From: SM23-73-3 sp964580215
Lineage (GTDB): Bacteria; Zixibacteria; MSB-5A5; SM1-73
Assembly: GCA_964580215.1 (NCBI GenBank)
Contig: CAZOJT010000007.1
Location: forward strand, 32,976-96,975
Reading direction: 5' to 3'
Length of the DNA: 64,000 bases
Below the pieces are notes generated by a model that was not told the DNA's origin, did no database searches, and saw only the letters and a program-made list of their open reading frames with translations. The translations under genes and the position numbers were made by a program. This document shows positions 1 through 7,617 of this stretch, one piece after another. The stretch's first letter is position 1, and each line of letters opens with the position of its first letter.

Positions 1-239
1 TGAAAAAGCGGCTTTTTCTCGATGGGAGAAATCATAGAGCAGGAGACCTTAGAATAAATTAGTGAGTAGAGTTTTCCCTGCTTGTTTAATCTGGTATAGC
101 AATATCCTAACTTCTCTGACTCGACCTTGCACCTTCGCTGGCAGATATTACATCTTACACTCCCATCAGGAAGCATATGGTAAAGCAGTGCTTCTTTTAG
201 TTCACCAGAAATATCCGTAACCACGTGATTTCTCGTCAA
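1..239 (-). CDS. amrS: AmmeMemoRadiSam-type radical SAM enzyme, 5' part only
   Basis: Read on the minus strand, this frame is open from a TTG at 239 to the window edge (79 codons seen). The peptide has a cysteine-rich stretch, RCNICQRRC followed by EKLGYC, then GKLYSLIY and SPIEKKPLF. These match the N-terminus of AmrS, the radical SAM partner of Memo/AMMECR1 proteins; the substrate is unsettled. The CxxxCxxC iron-sulfur motif should lie beyond the edge and is not visible. A weak AGAGG precedes the TTG. A TTG at 264 in the same frame is an alternative start. The gene is divergent from leuD. Confidence 0.72.
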   Translation of the reverse strand, partial: MTRNHVVTDISGELKEALLYHMLPDGSVRCNICQRRCKVESEKLGYCYTRLNKQGKLYSLIYSKVSCSMISPIEKKPLF

Positions 240-539
240 AGTTGCCTCTGTTTTTGTTTTCAAATAAAAGCTGAAAAGACCGAAGGTCTTTTTGTTTAGT
301 CTATTCCCCGAATAGCTAATATCTCCATATTTATCACTTATATAAACAACAATAATTATAAAAGATCTGACACAAAACTGCAAAGATTTTGTATTGAGAT
401 TTCAAAGATATTTTGGTTTCATTGTTATACCGGAATTCAATTTATGTTGAACCACTTTTTTTGTTTTTGAAGGTTGACTTTTGCACTGCCTTATGTTAAT
501 TTCCTGAAAGTTTGATCCTAAGGCTCAAAGGAGTGTTCA
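240..539. other. Divergent intergenic region between amrS and leuD
   Basis: An AT-rich spacer. A short stem (AAAAGACC, loop GAA, GGTCTTTT) lies at 274-292 and has T-rich flanks on both strands, so it may act as a terminator or as an attenuator in the amrS leader. No convincing small gene is visible. Confidence 0.5.
474..502 (+). promoter_or_regulatory. Possible sigma-70 promoter of leuD
   Basis: TTGACT at 474-479 and TAATTT at 497-502 are separated by 17 bp. The hexamers fit the -35/-10 pattern and sit about 40 bp before the leuD start. The region is AT-rich, so chance matches are likely. Confidence 0.4.
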
Positions 540-1040
540 ATGACCAAAAAATTCAAAGGAAAAGCTTGGGTGGTGGGTGATGACATTGATACCGATCAGA
601 TCTATCACGGACAATACCTCCCATTAACTGATCCCAAAGAGATGGCAAAACATGCTATGGAGTTTGTCCCGGGAATGGAGAATTTTGTCAAAGAGGTCAA
701 GCCCGGGGATATTGTGGTTGCAGGAAAAAACTTCGCATGTGGTTCCTCGCGTGAACATGCGGTGGTCTGTCTGAAAGAGAATGGAGTAAGCTGTGTGTTG
801 GCAGATTCTTTCGCGCGCATATTTTATCGGAATGCAGTCAACCTGGGCTTTCCCCTTCTGGAATGTCCGGGAATTTCTAAAATTGTAAATACCGGTGACG
901 AGGTTGAATTGAATTTAGAAACCGGAAAGGTAACCAATCTCTCCTCCGGGAAAACGTTAAAAGGACAGCCACCTTCAGGTTTGGAGTCAGAGATTGCCGA
1001 GAAGGGCGGGCTTTTGAATTATTTAAAGGATCGACGGTGA
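540..1040 (+). CDS. leuD: 3-isopropylmalate dehydratase small subunit (short LeuD type)
   Basis: A 166-residue protein of the short aconitase-swivel family. With LeuC it isomerises 2- to 3-isopropylmalate in leucine synthesis. Visible marks are the N-terminal DDIDTDQI stretch, YLPLTDPKE, and the swivel signature ACGSSREHA near residues 67-75. Start: ATG with AAGGAG six bases upstream. LeuC is normally adjacent but is absent here, so the partner must be elsewhere. The short form is also used by homoaconitases and other hydrolyases; substrate specificity cannot be read from sequence alone. Confidence 0.9.
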   Translation: MTKKFKGKAWVVGDDIDTDQIYHGQYLPLTDPKEMAKHAMEFVPGMENFVKEVKPGDIVVAGKNFACGSSREHAVVCLKENGVSCVLADSFARIFYRNAVNLGFPLLECPGISKIVNTGDEVELNLETGKVTNLSSGKTLKGQPPSGLESEIAEKGGLLNYLKDRR

Positions 1041-1085
1041 GCACAGCGTCTTCTGGTTGTCTTCATTCGTGCAGCGTTGCCTCTT

Positions 1086-1136
1086 GTAGTTGCCCAATTC
1101 ATTGGGCAAAAAACGCTCGATAAATCGAGCAACTAC
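1086..1136. repeat. GTAGTTGC-family palindromic element, copy 1
   Basis: A 51-bp element bounded by GTAGTTGC and GCAACTAC. It contains two small hairpins, GCCCAAT/ATTGGGC and GCTCGAT/ATCGAGC. Relatives occur at 5006, 48255, 48395, 48539 and 50240, and a half copy near 30181. Confidence 0.85.
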
Positions 1137-1283
1137 ATCCCCTCACGTGTTTGCAGTTGCGTCGGGAACTCTACTCTTCCGCCTTCGGTGGAATCCTGGA
1201 GACTGACGCTTTAAAATGCGTCAGGTCCGCAGGATCCATAGGAACTAAGGTCCTGATACAGCACAAAAAGTGAAAAAATGTGG

Positions 1284-1312
1284 TTGACACTCAGGGCTGG
1301 GGAGTATAATAT
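1284..1312 (+). promoter_or_regulatory. Strong sigma-70 promoter ahead of the cassette-like genes
   Basis: TTGACA (1284-1289) is followed by TAATAT (1307-1312) at 17 bp; the overlapping TATAAT (1305-1310) gives 15 bp. The surrounding sequence resembles a second promoter at 2602-2631. It points into the cassette-like genes, the place an integron cassette promoter would occupy. Confidence 0.65.
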
Positions 1313-1434
1313 ATCAAGTACCTTAGAGATTGATATGGCTGGATTTATGTGAATGTTTTTGTCGGCATTTAAAGAGTCTTATGCAGAAGAGACCCCCGAG
1401 TTGGGGGTCTTATGTGGAACAAGATAATCCATAG

Positions 1435-2110
1435 TTAGGCTTAAATATAAGGAAGGATGATGAACAATGAGTGACCTGCTTGATTTCCGTGAAATTGCTG
1501 CTGAATGCAATGTTTCCTATGACACTGTAAGGCGAACCATCCGGAAAATGGGCAAGGAACTCGGCATTGAAGTAAAGCGTAGGAGAAACAAGAAGGGCAC
1601 TCTTTCCAATTGCTTGACTATCAATAATGCAAACAAACTCATGTCCTACTTCGAGTCAAGAAAGTCGGACACGCATTTTGAAGAGGAGGAGACCGCACTT
1701 CAGCGGTTTGGATATTTCTATATTGTTCAACTTGTTCCAGAAGCAATACCTAACCGTATCAAGCTTGGTTACACTGATGATTTGAAACAACGTCTGCGCG
1801 AACACCAAACATCTGCACCAACTGCAAAGATTTTGTCGCATTGGCCATGCAAACGCTACTGGGAAAAGCTGCTATTGACAGTATCACGAGAGAGAACTGT
1901 AAACTTGTTCTTAACGAGGTTTATGAAGGTGATATCGACCAGTTTCTCAAACGAGCTAACGATTTTTTTGCATTGATGCCAGAGGGTTCAAGCCATCCAT
2001 TGTTGTCGGATCACTCGCCACTTAAGAGGACAAAGAAGAAAGCCTAACCTTTGGGTTGAGAGGGACTGGCTAAACTCGCTGCGCTTCATAGCCGTAAGTG
2101 ATCCGAGACG
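1435..2110 (+). mobile_element. Putative integron-type gene cassette 1 with attC-like site
   Basis: Bounded on the left by GTTAGGC (1434-1440) and on the right by GTTAGGT (2110-2116), both fitting the GTTRRRY core. The attC-like site spans 2042-2116. Its left core GCCTAAC (2042-2048) complements the right core, and the GIY-YIG stop codon lies inside it. Between the cores is a 61-bp imperfect stem-loop whose middle is GGCTA/TAGCC around a GCTGCGC-rich loop. No integrase is present, so this would be a cassette array lacking an integrase. Structure prediction has not been run. Confidence 0.55.
1467..2047 (+). pseudogene. GIY-YIG nuclease family protein, frameshifted
   Basis: The first frame (1467-1976) starts with a helix-turn-helix-like segment (FREIAAECNVSYDTVRRTIR) and enters a GIY-YIG-like domain with YFYIVQLVPE, NRIKLGYTDDLKQRL and TAKILSHWPCKRYWEK. 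The family continuation AAIDSITR...NEVYEGD...FFALMP then appears in another frame up to 2047. Restoring one A in the A-run at 1864-1867 joins them into about 193 residues, the expected family length. It is therefore either a recently broken gene or an assembly error in a homopolymer. The start ATG follows AAGGAAGG about 12 bases upstream. The stop lies in the attC-like core. Confidence 0.75.
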
Positions 2111-2116
2111 TTAGGT
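2042..2116 (+). repeat. attC-like recombination site 1
   Basis: GCCTAAC at 2042-2048 and GTTAGGT at 2110-2116 are complementary except for the last base. The interior folds only imperfectly, with GGGACTGGCT facing AGCC...AGT...CC, as in genuine attC sites where unpaired bases set polarity. The length of 75 bp is typical. Confidence 0.5.
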
Positions 2117-2381
2117 GGACAAATAGAGGACTACAAGAATGTCAGAAAATGGAAAGAATAATCATGGTTTATATGGTGAAGGAATGAAAGACTCACAAAA
2201 GACGCATAGCGAAGATGGAGTTGATCTTACACTAATTCGTTGGATGCTTTCATTGACACCGGAAGAGAGGTTAATAACATTACAAAACAACGTATGGTCT
2301 CTTATGAGGTTAAGAAATGGCGCAATCAAAACCTGATTTTCTTTATATCCTCCGTACATTATCCGGGTTACCGGCAAATCG
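2111..2381 (+). mobile_element. Putative integron-type gene cassette 2
   Basis: Runs between GTTAGGT at 2110 and GTTAGGT at 2381-2387 and carries one small gene, as cassettes do. The right-hand site (2331-2387) is weaker. Its left core reads ACCT then GATTT, against the expected ACCTAAC then GATTT, so three core bases appear lost. The AAATC before the right core still complements GATTT. Confidence 0.42.
2139..2336 (+). CDS. Small conserved-looking protein of unknown function
   Basis: A 65-residue protein ending in DLTLIRWMLSLTPEERL followed by a helix with VWSLMRLRNG. I recall this C-terminal pattern from small proteins encoded in many bacterial accessory regions, but cannot assign a function. 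There is no signal peptide or membrane segment; the C-terminal half should be helical. The start ATG lies about 10 bases after a weak AGAGGA. It is the sole gene between two GTTAGGT cores and so is the cargo of the putative second cassette. Confidence 0.6.
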   Translation: MSENGKNNHGLYGEGMKDSQKTHSEDGVDLTLIRWMLSLTPEERLITLQNNVWSLMRLRNGAIKT

Positions 2382-2387
2382 TTAGGT

Positions 2388-2932
2388 GTAAAAAATGTAA
2401 ATAGAAGAATGGGTCATAAATGATTTTTTATGAAGAGATATTCCGGGCTCTCGTTGATAACGGACGCCCCGTCCGTTACCATGATATTTTCGTCACGGAC
2501 GAGGCGTCCGTGACGAACAAAAGGCGGAATCCCGGTGACCGAAGTTTCATAACGTGTCACAGTTGGGGGTCATGACACAACACAAAAAGTTAAAATAATT
2601 CTTGACATTCAAAGCAAATGGGGAATAATATGTCTATCACCTTATTCTGTCGCACCTTTAGATCTCTGGCTTAATCGAAGTCGGGTGGGTGAACCGCAAG
2701 ATGATAAAAATCCCAGGGGAAAAGGCTTTGAGGACCACGCCAAGGCGTTATAAGTATGGGGAAATTTGGAGTCTTATACGGAATGAAATGATCCCCGGTA
2801 AGCTGGCTATTTAAACGTCCTTTGGGTAAATGACCAGCTACTACTGCTGGACATTTCAAACCGTATACATTTAAGCAATATCATTAGTCGGAAAACCATT
2901 AATATGAATTCTTAAAACAAAGGAGGTTTCAG
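2388..2932. other. Intergenic region and leader before the catalase gene
   Basis: Holds two adjacent inverted repeats, AACGGAC/GTCCGTT (2459-2477) and TCACGGAC/GTCCGTGA (2493-2513), and a promoter (2602-2631). The roughly 300-base leader after it has no recognisable riboswitch or gene. Confidence 0.5.
2602..2631 (+). promoter_or_regulatory. Sigma-70-type promoter upstream of catalase
   Basis: TTGACA (2602-2607) and TAATAT (2626-2631) with an 18-bp spacer. The upstream CACAAAAAGTTAAAA resembles the sequence before the 1284 promoter. It may drive catalase through a long leader. Confidence 0.5.
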
Positions 2933-4444
2933 ATGGAGAAGAAAAAAAAGACCTTGACCAACAACTTCGGGTCACCGGTCTACGATGACCAGAACAGCAT
3001 CACCGCCGGCATTCCGGGACCTGTTCTGATGCAGGACGTTCACCTGCTGGAGAAGTTGGCTCATTTCGACCGCGAGCGCATTCCGGAGCGCGTGGTTCAT
3101 GCCAAAGGGGCGGGAGCTTATGGATATTTTGAGGTCACCCACGACGTTACCAAATACACCAGAGCCAAGCTCCTCTCCGAAGTGGGCAAGCGTACTGAAA
3201 TGTTTGCGCGCTTTTCAACCGTGGGCGGTGAAAGAGGCTCGGCAGATGCCGAGCGTGATCCCCGGGGCTTCGCGCTGAAGTTTTACACCGAAGAGGGGAA
3301 CTACGACATGGTGGGGAACAACACTCCCGTCTTCTTCATTCGCGATCCTCTGAAGTTTCCGGACTTCATCCATACCCAAAAGCGGAACCCGGGCACCAAC
3401 CTAAAAGATGCCGACATGTTCTGGGATTTTCTTTCTCTGACTCCCGAATCGATTCACCAGGTTACCGTTCTTTTCTCCGACCGGGGCACGCCCAAAACCT
3501 ACCGCTACATGAACGGATACAGCAGTCACACCTACATGTGGTATAACAAAAAGAACGAGGACGTCTGGGTGCAGTATCACTTCAAAACGGAGCAGGGCAT
3601 TCAGAATCTCACCCGGGAAGAGGCTGATCGAATGAAAAGCGTGGATCCCGACCACGCCACCCGTGACCTATACAAAGCTATAGCTGCAGGCGATTACCCC
3701 TCTTGGAGATTGGAGATGCAGATCATGACGCCGGAGCAGGCTAAGGACTACCGATTCGATCCCTTTGATATCACCAAAGTCTGGCCTCATGCCGACTTCC
3801 CGCCCATCACCATAGGGCGAATGGTCTTAAACCGTAATCCGGAAAACTATTTCGCCGAGGTGGAACAGGCCGCTTTTTCGCCCGGCAACTTCGTGCCCGG
3901 AATAGGCCCCTCGCCCGACAAGATGCTTCAGGGACGTCTCTTTAGCTATCACGATACCCACCGGCACCGGCTCGGGCCAAATTACCATTTGCTGCCGGTA
4001 AACGCACCCAAGGCTTGCCCCATGCTCAACTATCAGCGGGATGGGTTCATGCGTTTTGATGCAAACGGCGGTGGAGCTCCCAATTATTACCCTAACAGCT
4101 TTGGCGGTCCAGCACCCGATCCCAAAGCGACCGAACCCCCGTTTGAGATAAAGGGGATGGCTATGCGCCAGCCCTACACCCACCCCAATGACGATTTCGT
4201 GCAGGCCGGGACTCTGTACCGGAAGGTTATGACGGATCAGGATCGCAGTCATCTGATCGGCAACATCGTCAGCCATCTGGGCAATGCACAGAAGCGTATT
4301 CAGCTTCGCCAGACAGCTATCTTTTACAAGGCTGACCCGGATTATGGCCGTCGGGTGGCAGAGGGGCTCAAGCTGAACGTAAAGGAAATCGAGAAACTGG
4401 CTAACATGTCGCAGGAAGAGCGGGCGAAGGCTACGCAGGAATGA
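2933..4444 (+). CDS. katA: Monofunctional heme catalase, small-subunit type
   Basis: A 503-residue catalase, the usual length of the small-subunit clade. It dismutates hydrogen peroxide. The distal His lies in RVVHAKGAGAYG (about residue 56), the distal Asn in VGNNTPVFF, and the proximal heme-ligand Tyr in RLFSYHDTHRHRLG (about residue 339). There is no signal peptide, so it should be cytoplasmic. Start: ATG preceded by AAAGGAGG. It is a single-gene unit with a long leader; no OxyR or Fur site could be identified by eye. Codon use is more GC-rich than in neighbouring genes, which could reflect transfer or high expression. The katA name follows the clade and is not certain. Confidence 0.95.
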   Translation: MEKKKKTLTNNFGSPVYDDQNSITAGIPGPVLMQDVHLLEKLAHFDRERIPERVVHAKGAGAYGYFEVTHDVTKYTRAKLLSEVGKRTEMFARFSTVGGERGSADAERDPRGFALKFYTEEGNYDMVGNNTPVFFIRDPLKFPDFIHTQKRNPGTNLKDADMFWDFLSLTPESIHQVTVLFSDRGTPKTYRYMNGYSSHTYMWYNKKNEDVWVQYHFKTEQGIQNLTREEADRMKSVDPDHATRDLYKAIAAGDYPSWRLEMQIMTPEQAKDYRFDPFDITKVWPHADFPPITIGRMVLNRNPENYFAEVEQAAFSPGNFVPGIGPSPDKMLQGRLFSYHDTHRHRLGPNYHLLPVNAPKACPMLNYQRDGFMRFDANGGGAPNYYPNSFGGPAPDPKATEPPFEIKGMAMRQPYTHPNDDFVQAGTLYRKVMTDQDRSHLIGNIVSHLGNAQKRIQLRQTAIFYKADPDYGRRVAEGLKLNVKEIEKLANMSQEERAKATQE

Positions 4445-5094
4445 GCCAAATTAGAAACGTAGTTTTCGTGTACTGTCGGGTCTTGCCCGCCTCGGCGGGT
4501 GTGACCCGACAGCCGAGCAATCAGGTGTCAGGTCACACTCGTGGCAAGCCATAAGCAAGACCTGGCGCAACGCTGAAAGGTGTCATTCTGAGGCGTTAGC
4601 CGAAGAATCTGAAATCCGTGACATATCGGATTCATTAGATTCTTCACTTCGTTCAGAATGACATGAAGGACGTCACCTCGTCCCGCCAGAGGCGGGACGG
4701 CTACCTGCCCTTCTACCCTGATCCCGCCAGAGCGCGTAGCCGAGGCTTCATGCCTCGACCGGCAAGCCGTGAAGGCTTGCCTACGCGTCCTTTCCAGCGC
4801 AGGCTGAAATTCGTCCTGAAGAACTCAGTCCGAAGGAAGCCTGCGGCTACCCGCCCCTCTCTTTTTCCGACTTCTCTTCTCCAAAATCTCAGGGAATGTC
4901 CGGTAAGTATAATATTGACAAATCTCATGACTTATTATATCCTGGCAAATGTTGATTTGTCAGAATATCTTTGAAAGGGACCCAATTGTCTGTGAACATC
5001 AAGAAGTAGTTACCCAATTCATTGGGCGTAAAACTCCGCTCGATCACCGCCAAGGCGGGATTTTCAATAAATCGAGCAACTACGTCTCATTGCC
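4445..5094. other. Repeat-rich intergenic region
   Basis: No gene is supported. Elements: a palindrome with arms CTGTCGGGTC/GACCCGACAG (4473-4512) around a CCCGCC/GGCGGG stem; a GTCATTCTGA...CAGAATGAC element (4582-4662); several CCCGCC/GGCGGG and GTAGCC-type hairpins (4680-4790); and a GTAGTTGC-family copy (5006-5083). TTGACA at 4915 with TATCCT 17 bp on could be a weak promoter for rlmD. Confidence 0.65.
5006..5083. repeat. GTAGTTGC-family palindromic element, copy 2
   Basis: Left end GTAGTTACCCAATTCATTGGG, right end ATCGAGCAACTAC. An ACCGCCAAGGCGGGA hairpin is inserted in the middle. It ends 11 bp before the rlmD start. Confidence 0.8.
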
Positions 5095-6477
5095 GTGGAA
5101 GTAAAAGTGGGCGTCAGCATAAAGAAAAAAGACATAGTCGAATTGGAGATATCGGATTTAGCTTACGGTGGAACCAGCGTGGCTAAGGTGGATGGATATG
5201 TGGTGCTGGTCTATGGCGGGATACCGGGCGACGTGGTCAAAGCCGAGATCACCAAGAAAAAAACAAACTATGCCGAAGCTAAGGTTCTTCAGATCATGAA
5301 GGAATCTACTCTGAGAACAAAACCAAGGTGTTCCCACTTTGGCTTCTGTGGCGGGTGCACCTGGCAGAATCTAAAGTACGAGGAGCAACTCAAATTCAAA
5401 ACCAGACAAGTAAAAGAGAGCTTGAAACACATCGGAGGTTTTGATGATCCCCCGGTTCAGGATGCTTTGGGCTCTGAGCACGTCTTCTACTATCGAAACA
5501 AGATGGAATACGCCTTCTCGCCTCATCCAAACAAGAAGCTTGTGCTAGGATTGCATCCCCGAAGAAGATTCGATATAGTTTTCGATCTGAAAGAGTGTTT
5601 TCTGCAGTCTGAGATCGCCAACAAGATCGTGGATTTTGTTCGCAAATTTGCCAAAGAGAAGAACCTGTCCGCTTATGATCACAGGAATCGATCGGGCTTG
5701 TTAAGATTTTTGGTGATAAAAGAGGGTAAGAACACCGATATGACCATGGTGAATCTGGTCACCTACAAAGGAAGGTTCCCGCCTGCGAAAGATTTCTGCA
5801 ACACCATTTTTTCAAACTTCCCCTCGGTCAAAAGCATAGTGAGAAACATAAATTCGAAGGTATCTCAAATCGCCGTGGGAGAGGAGGAGGAACACTTAGG
5901 CGGAGAGAGAACCATCACCGAGAGACTGGGAAAGTTCATATTTGAGATCTCCAGCAATTCTTTCTTTCAGACCAATCCCAGGCAGGCAGAAAAACTATAT
6001 CAGATTGTGCTGAACTCGGCAGACTTGCAAGGAGATGAAGAGGTTCTGGATTTATATTGTGGAAACGGGACTATTTCCTTATTCTTATCCTCTGCAGCAA
6101 GAAAGGTAGTAGGTGTGGAGACGGTAGAGGAGGCGGTGCAAAATGCCAGAAGAAATGCAGAACTTAATAACGTAAACAATTGCCAGTTCATCCGTGGAGA
6201 GACAAAAAAGGTACTTAAGGATTTTGAACAGGACAAAAAAATTCCCCATCTGGTGGTGATCGATCCACCCAGAGCTGGTCTGCATCCTCGTGCGATCCGC
6301 TCACTTCTGAATATGAAGCCCCCCAAGATCGTATATGTTTCCTGTAACCCCACCACTTTGGCAAGAGACTTGAAAATGTTCTGTGAAAAAGATTATAAAT
6401 TGGAGAACGTTCAGCCGGTGGATATGTTCCCCCACACCTATCATATTGAGAGCGTGGCAAAGTTAGTGAAAATTTAA
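5095..6477 (+). CDS. rlmD: 23S rRNA (uracil-5-)-methyltransferase, RlmD/RumA family
   Basis: A 460-residue protein. An N-terminal TRAM domain (about 8-66) is followed by an iron-sulfur cluster site (Cys79, Cys85, Cys88 in CSHFGFCGGC), an SAM-binding fold (EVLDLYCGNGTISL), IDPPRAGLHP, and the catalytic-Cys motif VSCNPTTLARDL. The family methylates C5 of a uracil in 23S rRNA (U1939 in E. coli). RlmCD and archaeal TrmA-like relatives share these motifs, so the exact target is inferred. Start: GTG at 5095, chosen because the TRAM domain begins right after it; no clear ribosome site precedes it. Confidence 0.88.
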   Translation: MEVKVGVSIKKKDIVELEISDLAYGGTSVAKVDGYVVLVYGGIPGDVVKAEITKKKTNYAEAKVLQIMKESTLRTKPRCSHFGFCGGCTWQNLKYEEQLKFKTRQVKESLKHIGGFDDPPVQDALGSEHVFYYRNKMEYAFSPHPNKKLVLGLHPRRRFDIVFDLKECFLQSEIANKIVDFVRKFAKEKNLSAYDHRNRSGLLRFLVIKEGKNTDMTMVNLVTYKGRFPPAKDFCNTIFSNFPSVKSIVRNINSKVSQIAVGEEEEHLGGERTITERLGKFIFEISSNSFFQTNPRQAEKLYQIVLNSADLQGDEEVLDLYCGNGTISLFLSSAARKVVGVETVEEAVQNARRNAELNNVNNCQFIRGETKKVLKDFEQDKKIPHLVVIDPPRAGLHPRAIRSLLNMKPPKIVYVSCNPTTLARDLKMFCEKDYKLENVQPVDMFPHTYHIESVAKLVKI

Positions 6478-6522
6478 TCTGCGAAAATCTCATCTTTCAT
6501 AGAAACAAACCAGGAGAACAAA

Positions 6523-7470
6523 ATGGAATTTAGATATGATCCCATACAATTCATTTTCGAAAAAGGCGACACTTTCACCAGGCTTTGTGTCCTGGAGATG
6601 GTCGATCTGTGGGATACCCCAACCGGAAAAGATCTGCTTTTGGATTTGTTGAAGACCCAGAAAAAGGATGGTGGTTTTCCCAGCAAGATCGATTCAAACT
6701 TCAGCGGGGTAAAGGAGACAGAAAGAATCGCTCATCTTTTGCTGAAGTGTGGAATGCCAAAAGATGGACTCACGCTGGCAAGCTGTATGAAGTTCCTTTT
6801 AAAGAATCAAACCGAAGATGGTGGATTTCGGGAGAGTCCGAAACTTAACATACCCCCAGAGGTAATCGAACTCTCCAATCAGAAAGGTGTAACCTGGCTG
6901 ACCGCAGACATGGTGGATCTTTTTCGACAAATAGGGCAGGAAAATACCAAAGCTTGCCAGAAAGCAATTAACTGGCTACGAAAAATGGAGATTCCTGAAG
7001 GAGGATGGGGGTTATTTGAGGAGGATGAAGAAATTGATCCCGACTCAAGTGCCCAGATTACTTTTTTGATGAAAGACTTACTTGGTGAGGAGGACACTCT
7101 ATGTAAGCGAGGTATCGCTCTGTTTAAAAAGCATCTTGATCAAGTGGCACAGGATGCTCAAGCAGGCTTCTGGGACAGAAAAGGAGAAAAGGAGGAAAAC
7201 GAAGTTTATCATTTGACTCATCTTTTAGGACAATCCATATTTTCCGGAAAAAGGGTGGCGGATGCAGGATATAATTTCAAAGACAAAAGGGTGAAAAAGA
7301 TCCTCGAGGCGATAATCGCAATACAAAGAGAAGATGGTGGCTTCAGGCCTTACTGGTCGGAGAAAAGCGATCCTTTGTACACCGGGATCGTTTTGAAGAT
7401 CTTCTTCTGGGTAGGGGCAATGGGAAAAAAGAAGATCAAATCTATGATTGAGAAAGTTGTTTTCGAGTAG
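6523..7470 (+). CDS. Terpenoid-cyclase/prenyltransferase-like repeat protein
   Basis: 315 residues made of alpha-toroid repeats. QKKDGGFPS, QTEDGGFRES, EGGWGLFEED and QREDGGFRPYW are the GG-containing turns seen in squalene cyclases and prenyltransferase beta subunits. The cyclase DxDD motif is absent and I see no clear zinc-ligand set, so catalysis is doubtful; the role is unknown. Start: ATG preceded by CAGGAGAAC. It lies 45 bp downstream of rlmD and is probably cotranscribed. There is no signal peptide. It converges with the regulator at 7618. Confidence 0.7.
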   Translation: MEFRYDPIQFIFEKGDTFTRLCVLEMVDLWDTPTGKDLLLDLLKTQKKDGGFPSKIDSNFSGVKETERIAHLLLKCGMPKDGLTLASCMKFLLKNQTEDGGFRESPKLNIPPEVIELSNQKGVTWLTADMVDLFRQIGQENTKACQKAINWLRKMEIPEGGWGLFEEDEEIDPDSSAQITFLMKDLLGEEDTLCKRGIALFKKHLDQVAQDAQAGFWDRKGEKEENEVYHLTHLLGQSIFSGKRVADAGYNFKDKRVKKILEAIIAIQREDGGFRPYWSEKSDPLYTGIVLKIFFWVGAMGKKKIKSMIEKVVFE

Positions 7471-7472
7471 TA

Positions 7473-7500
7473 GTAGGGGCAATTCATGAATTGCCCCTAC
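7473..7500. terminator. 28-bp palindrome between convergent genes
   Basis: A perfect inverted repeat with arms GTAGGGGCAATTCA/TGAATTGCCCCTAC lies three bases after the stop at 7470. It has no T run, so it is either a dispersed repeat or a weak terminator. A related TTGGGCGATG...CATCGCCCCTAC stem follows at 7532-7558. Confidence 0.45.
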
Positions 7501-7617
7501 AAGCTCTTGAGAGGAAGAAAGCCCAAACTTTGGGCGATGGCAGAGCATCGCCCCTACGGTAAGGAGGACAACAAAAAATACCACCCGAAGGTGGCATTGA
7601 GAAAGGCAATTTAAAAT

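Larger units (their letters stand above)
1041..1433. other. Intergenic stretch with repeats and a promoter
   Basis: No gene is visible. It contains a GTAGTTGC-family element (1086-1136), an 18-bp sequence around GGATCCATAGG (1226-1243) repeated inside scpB at 62791, a strong promoter (1284-1312), and a GC-rich stem AGACCCCC/GGGGGTCT (1390-1410) that lacks a T run. Confidence 0.6.

Noticed and set aside
1390..1410. GC-rich stem as a terminator
   Set aside because: No T run on either strand; it could instead belong to the region before the first cassette core.
2632..2932. Riboswitch in the catalase leader
   Set aside because: No recognisable conserved core of a known class could be found by eye.
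4663..4974. Plus-strand frame rich in Arg and Pro
   Set aside because: It runs through GC-rich hairpin repeats; there is no ribosome site and composition follows the repeats.
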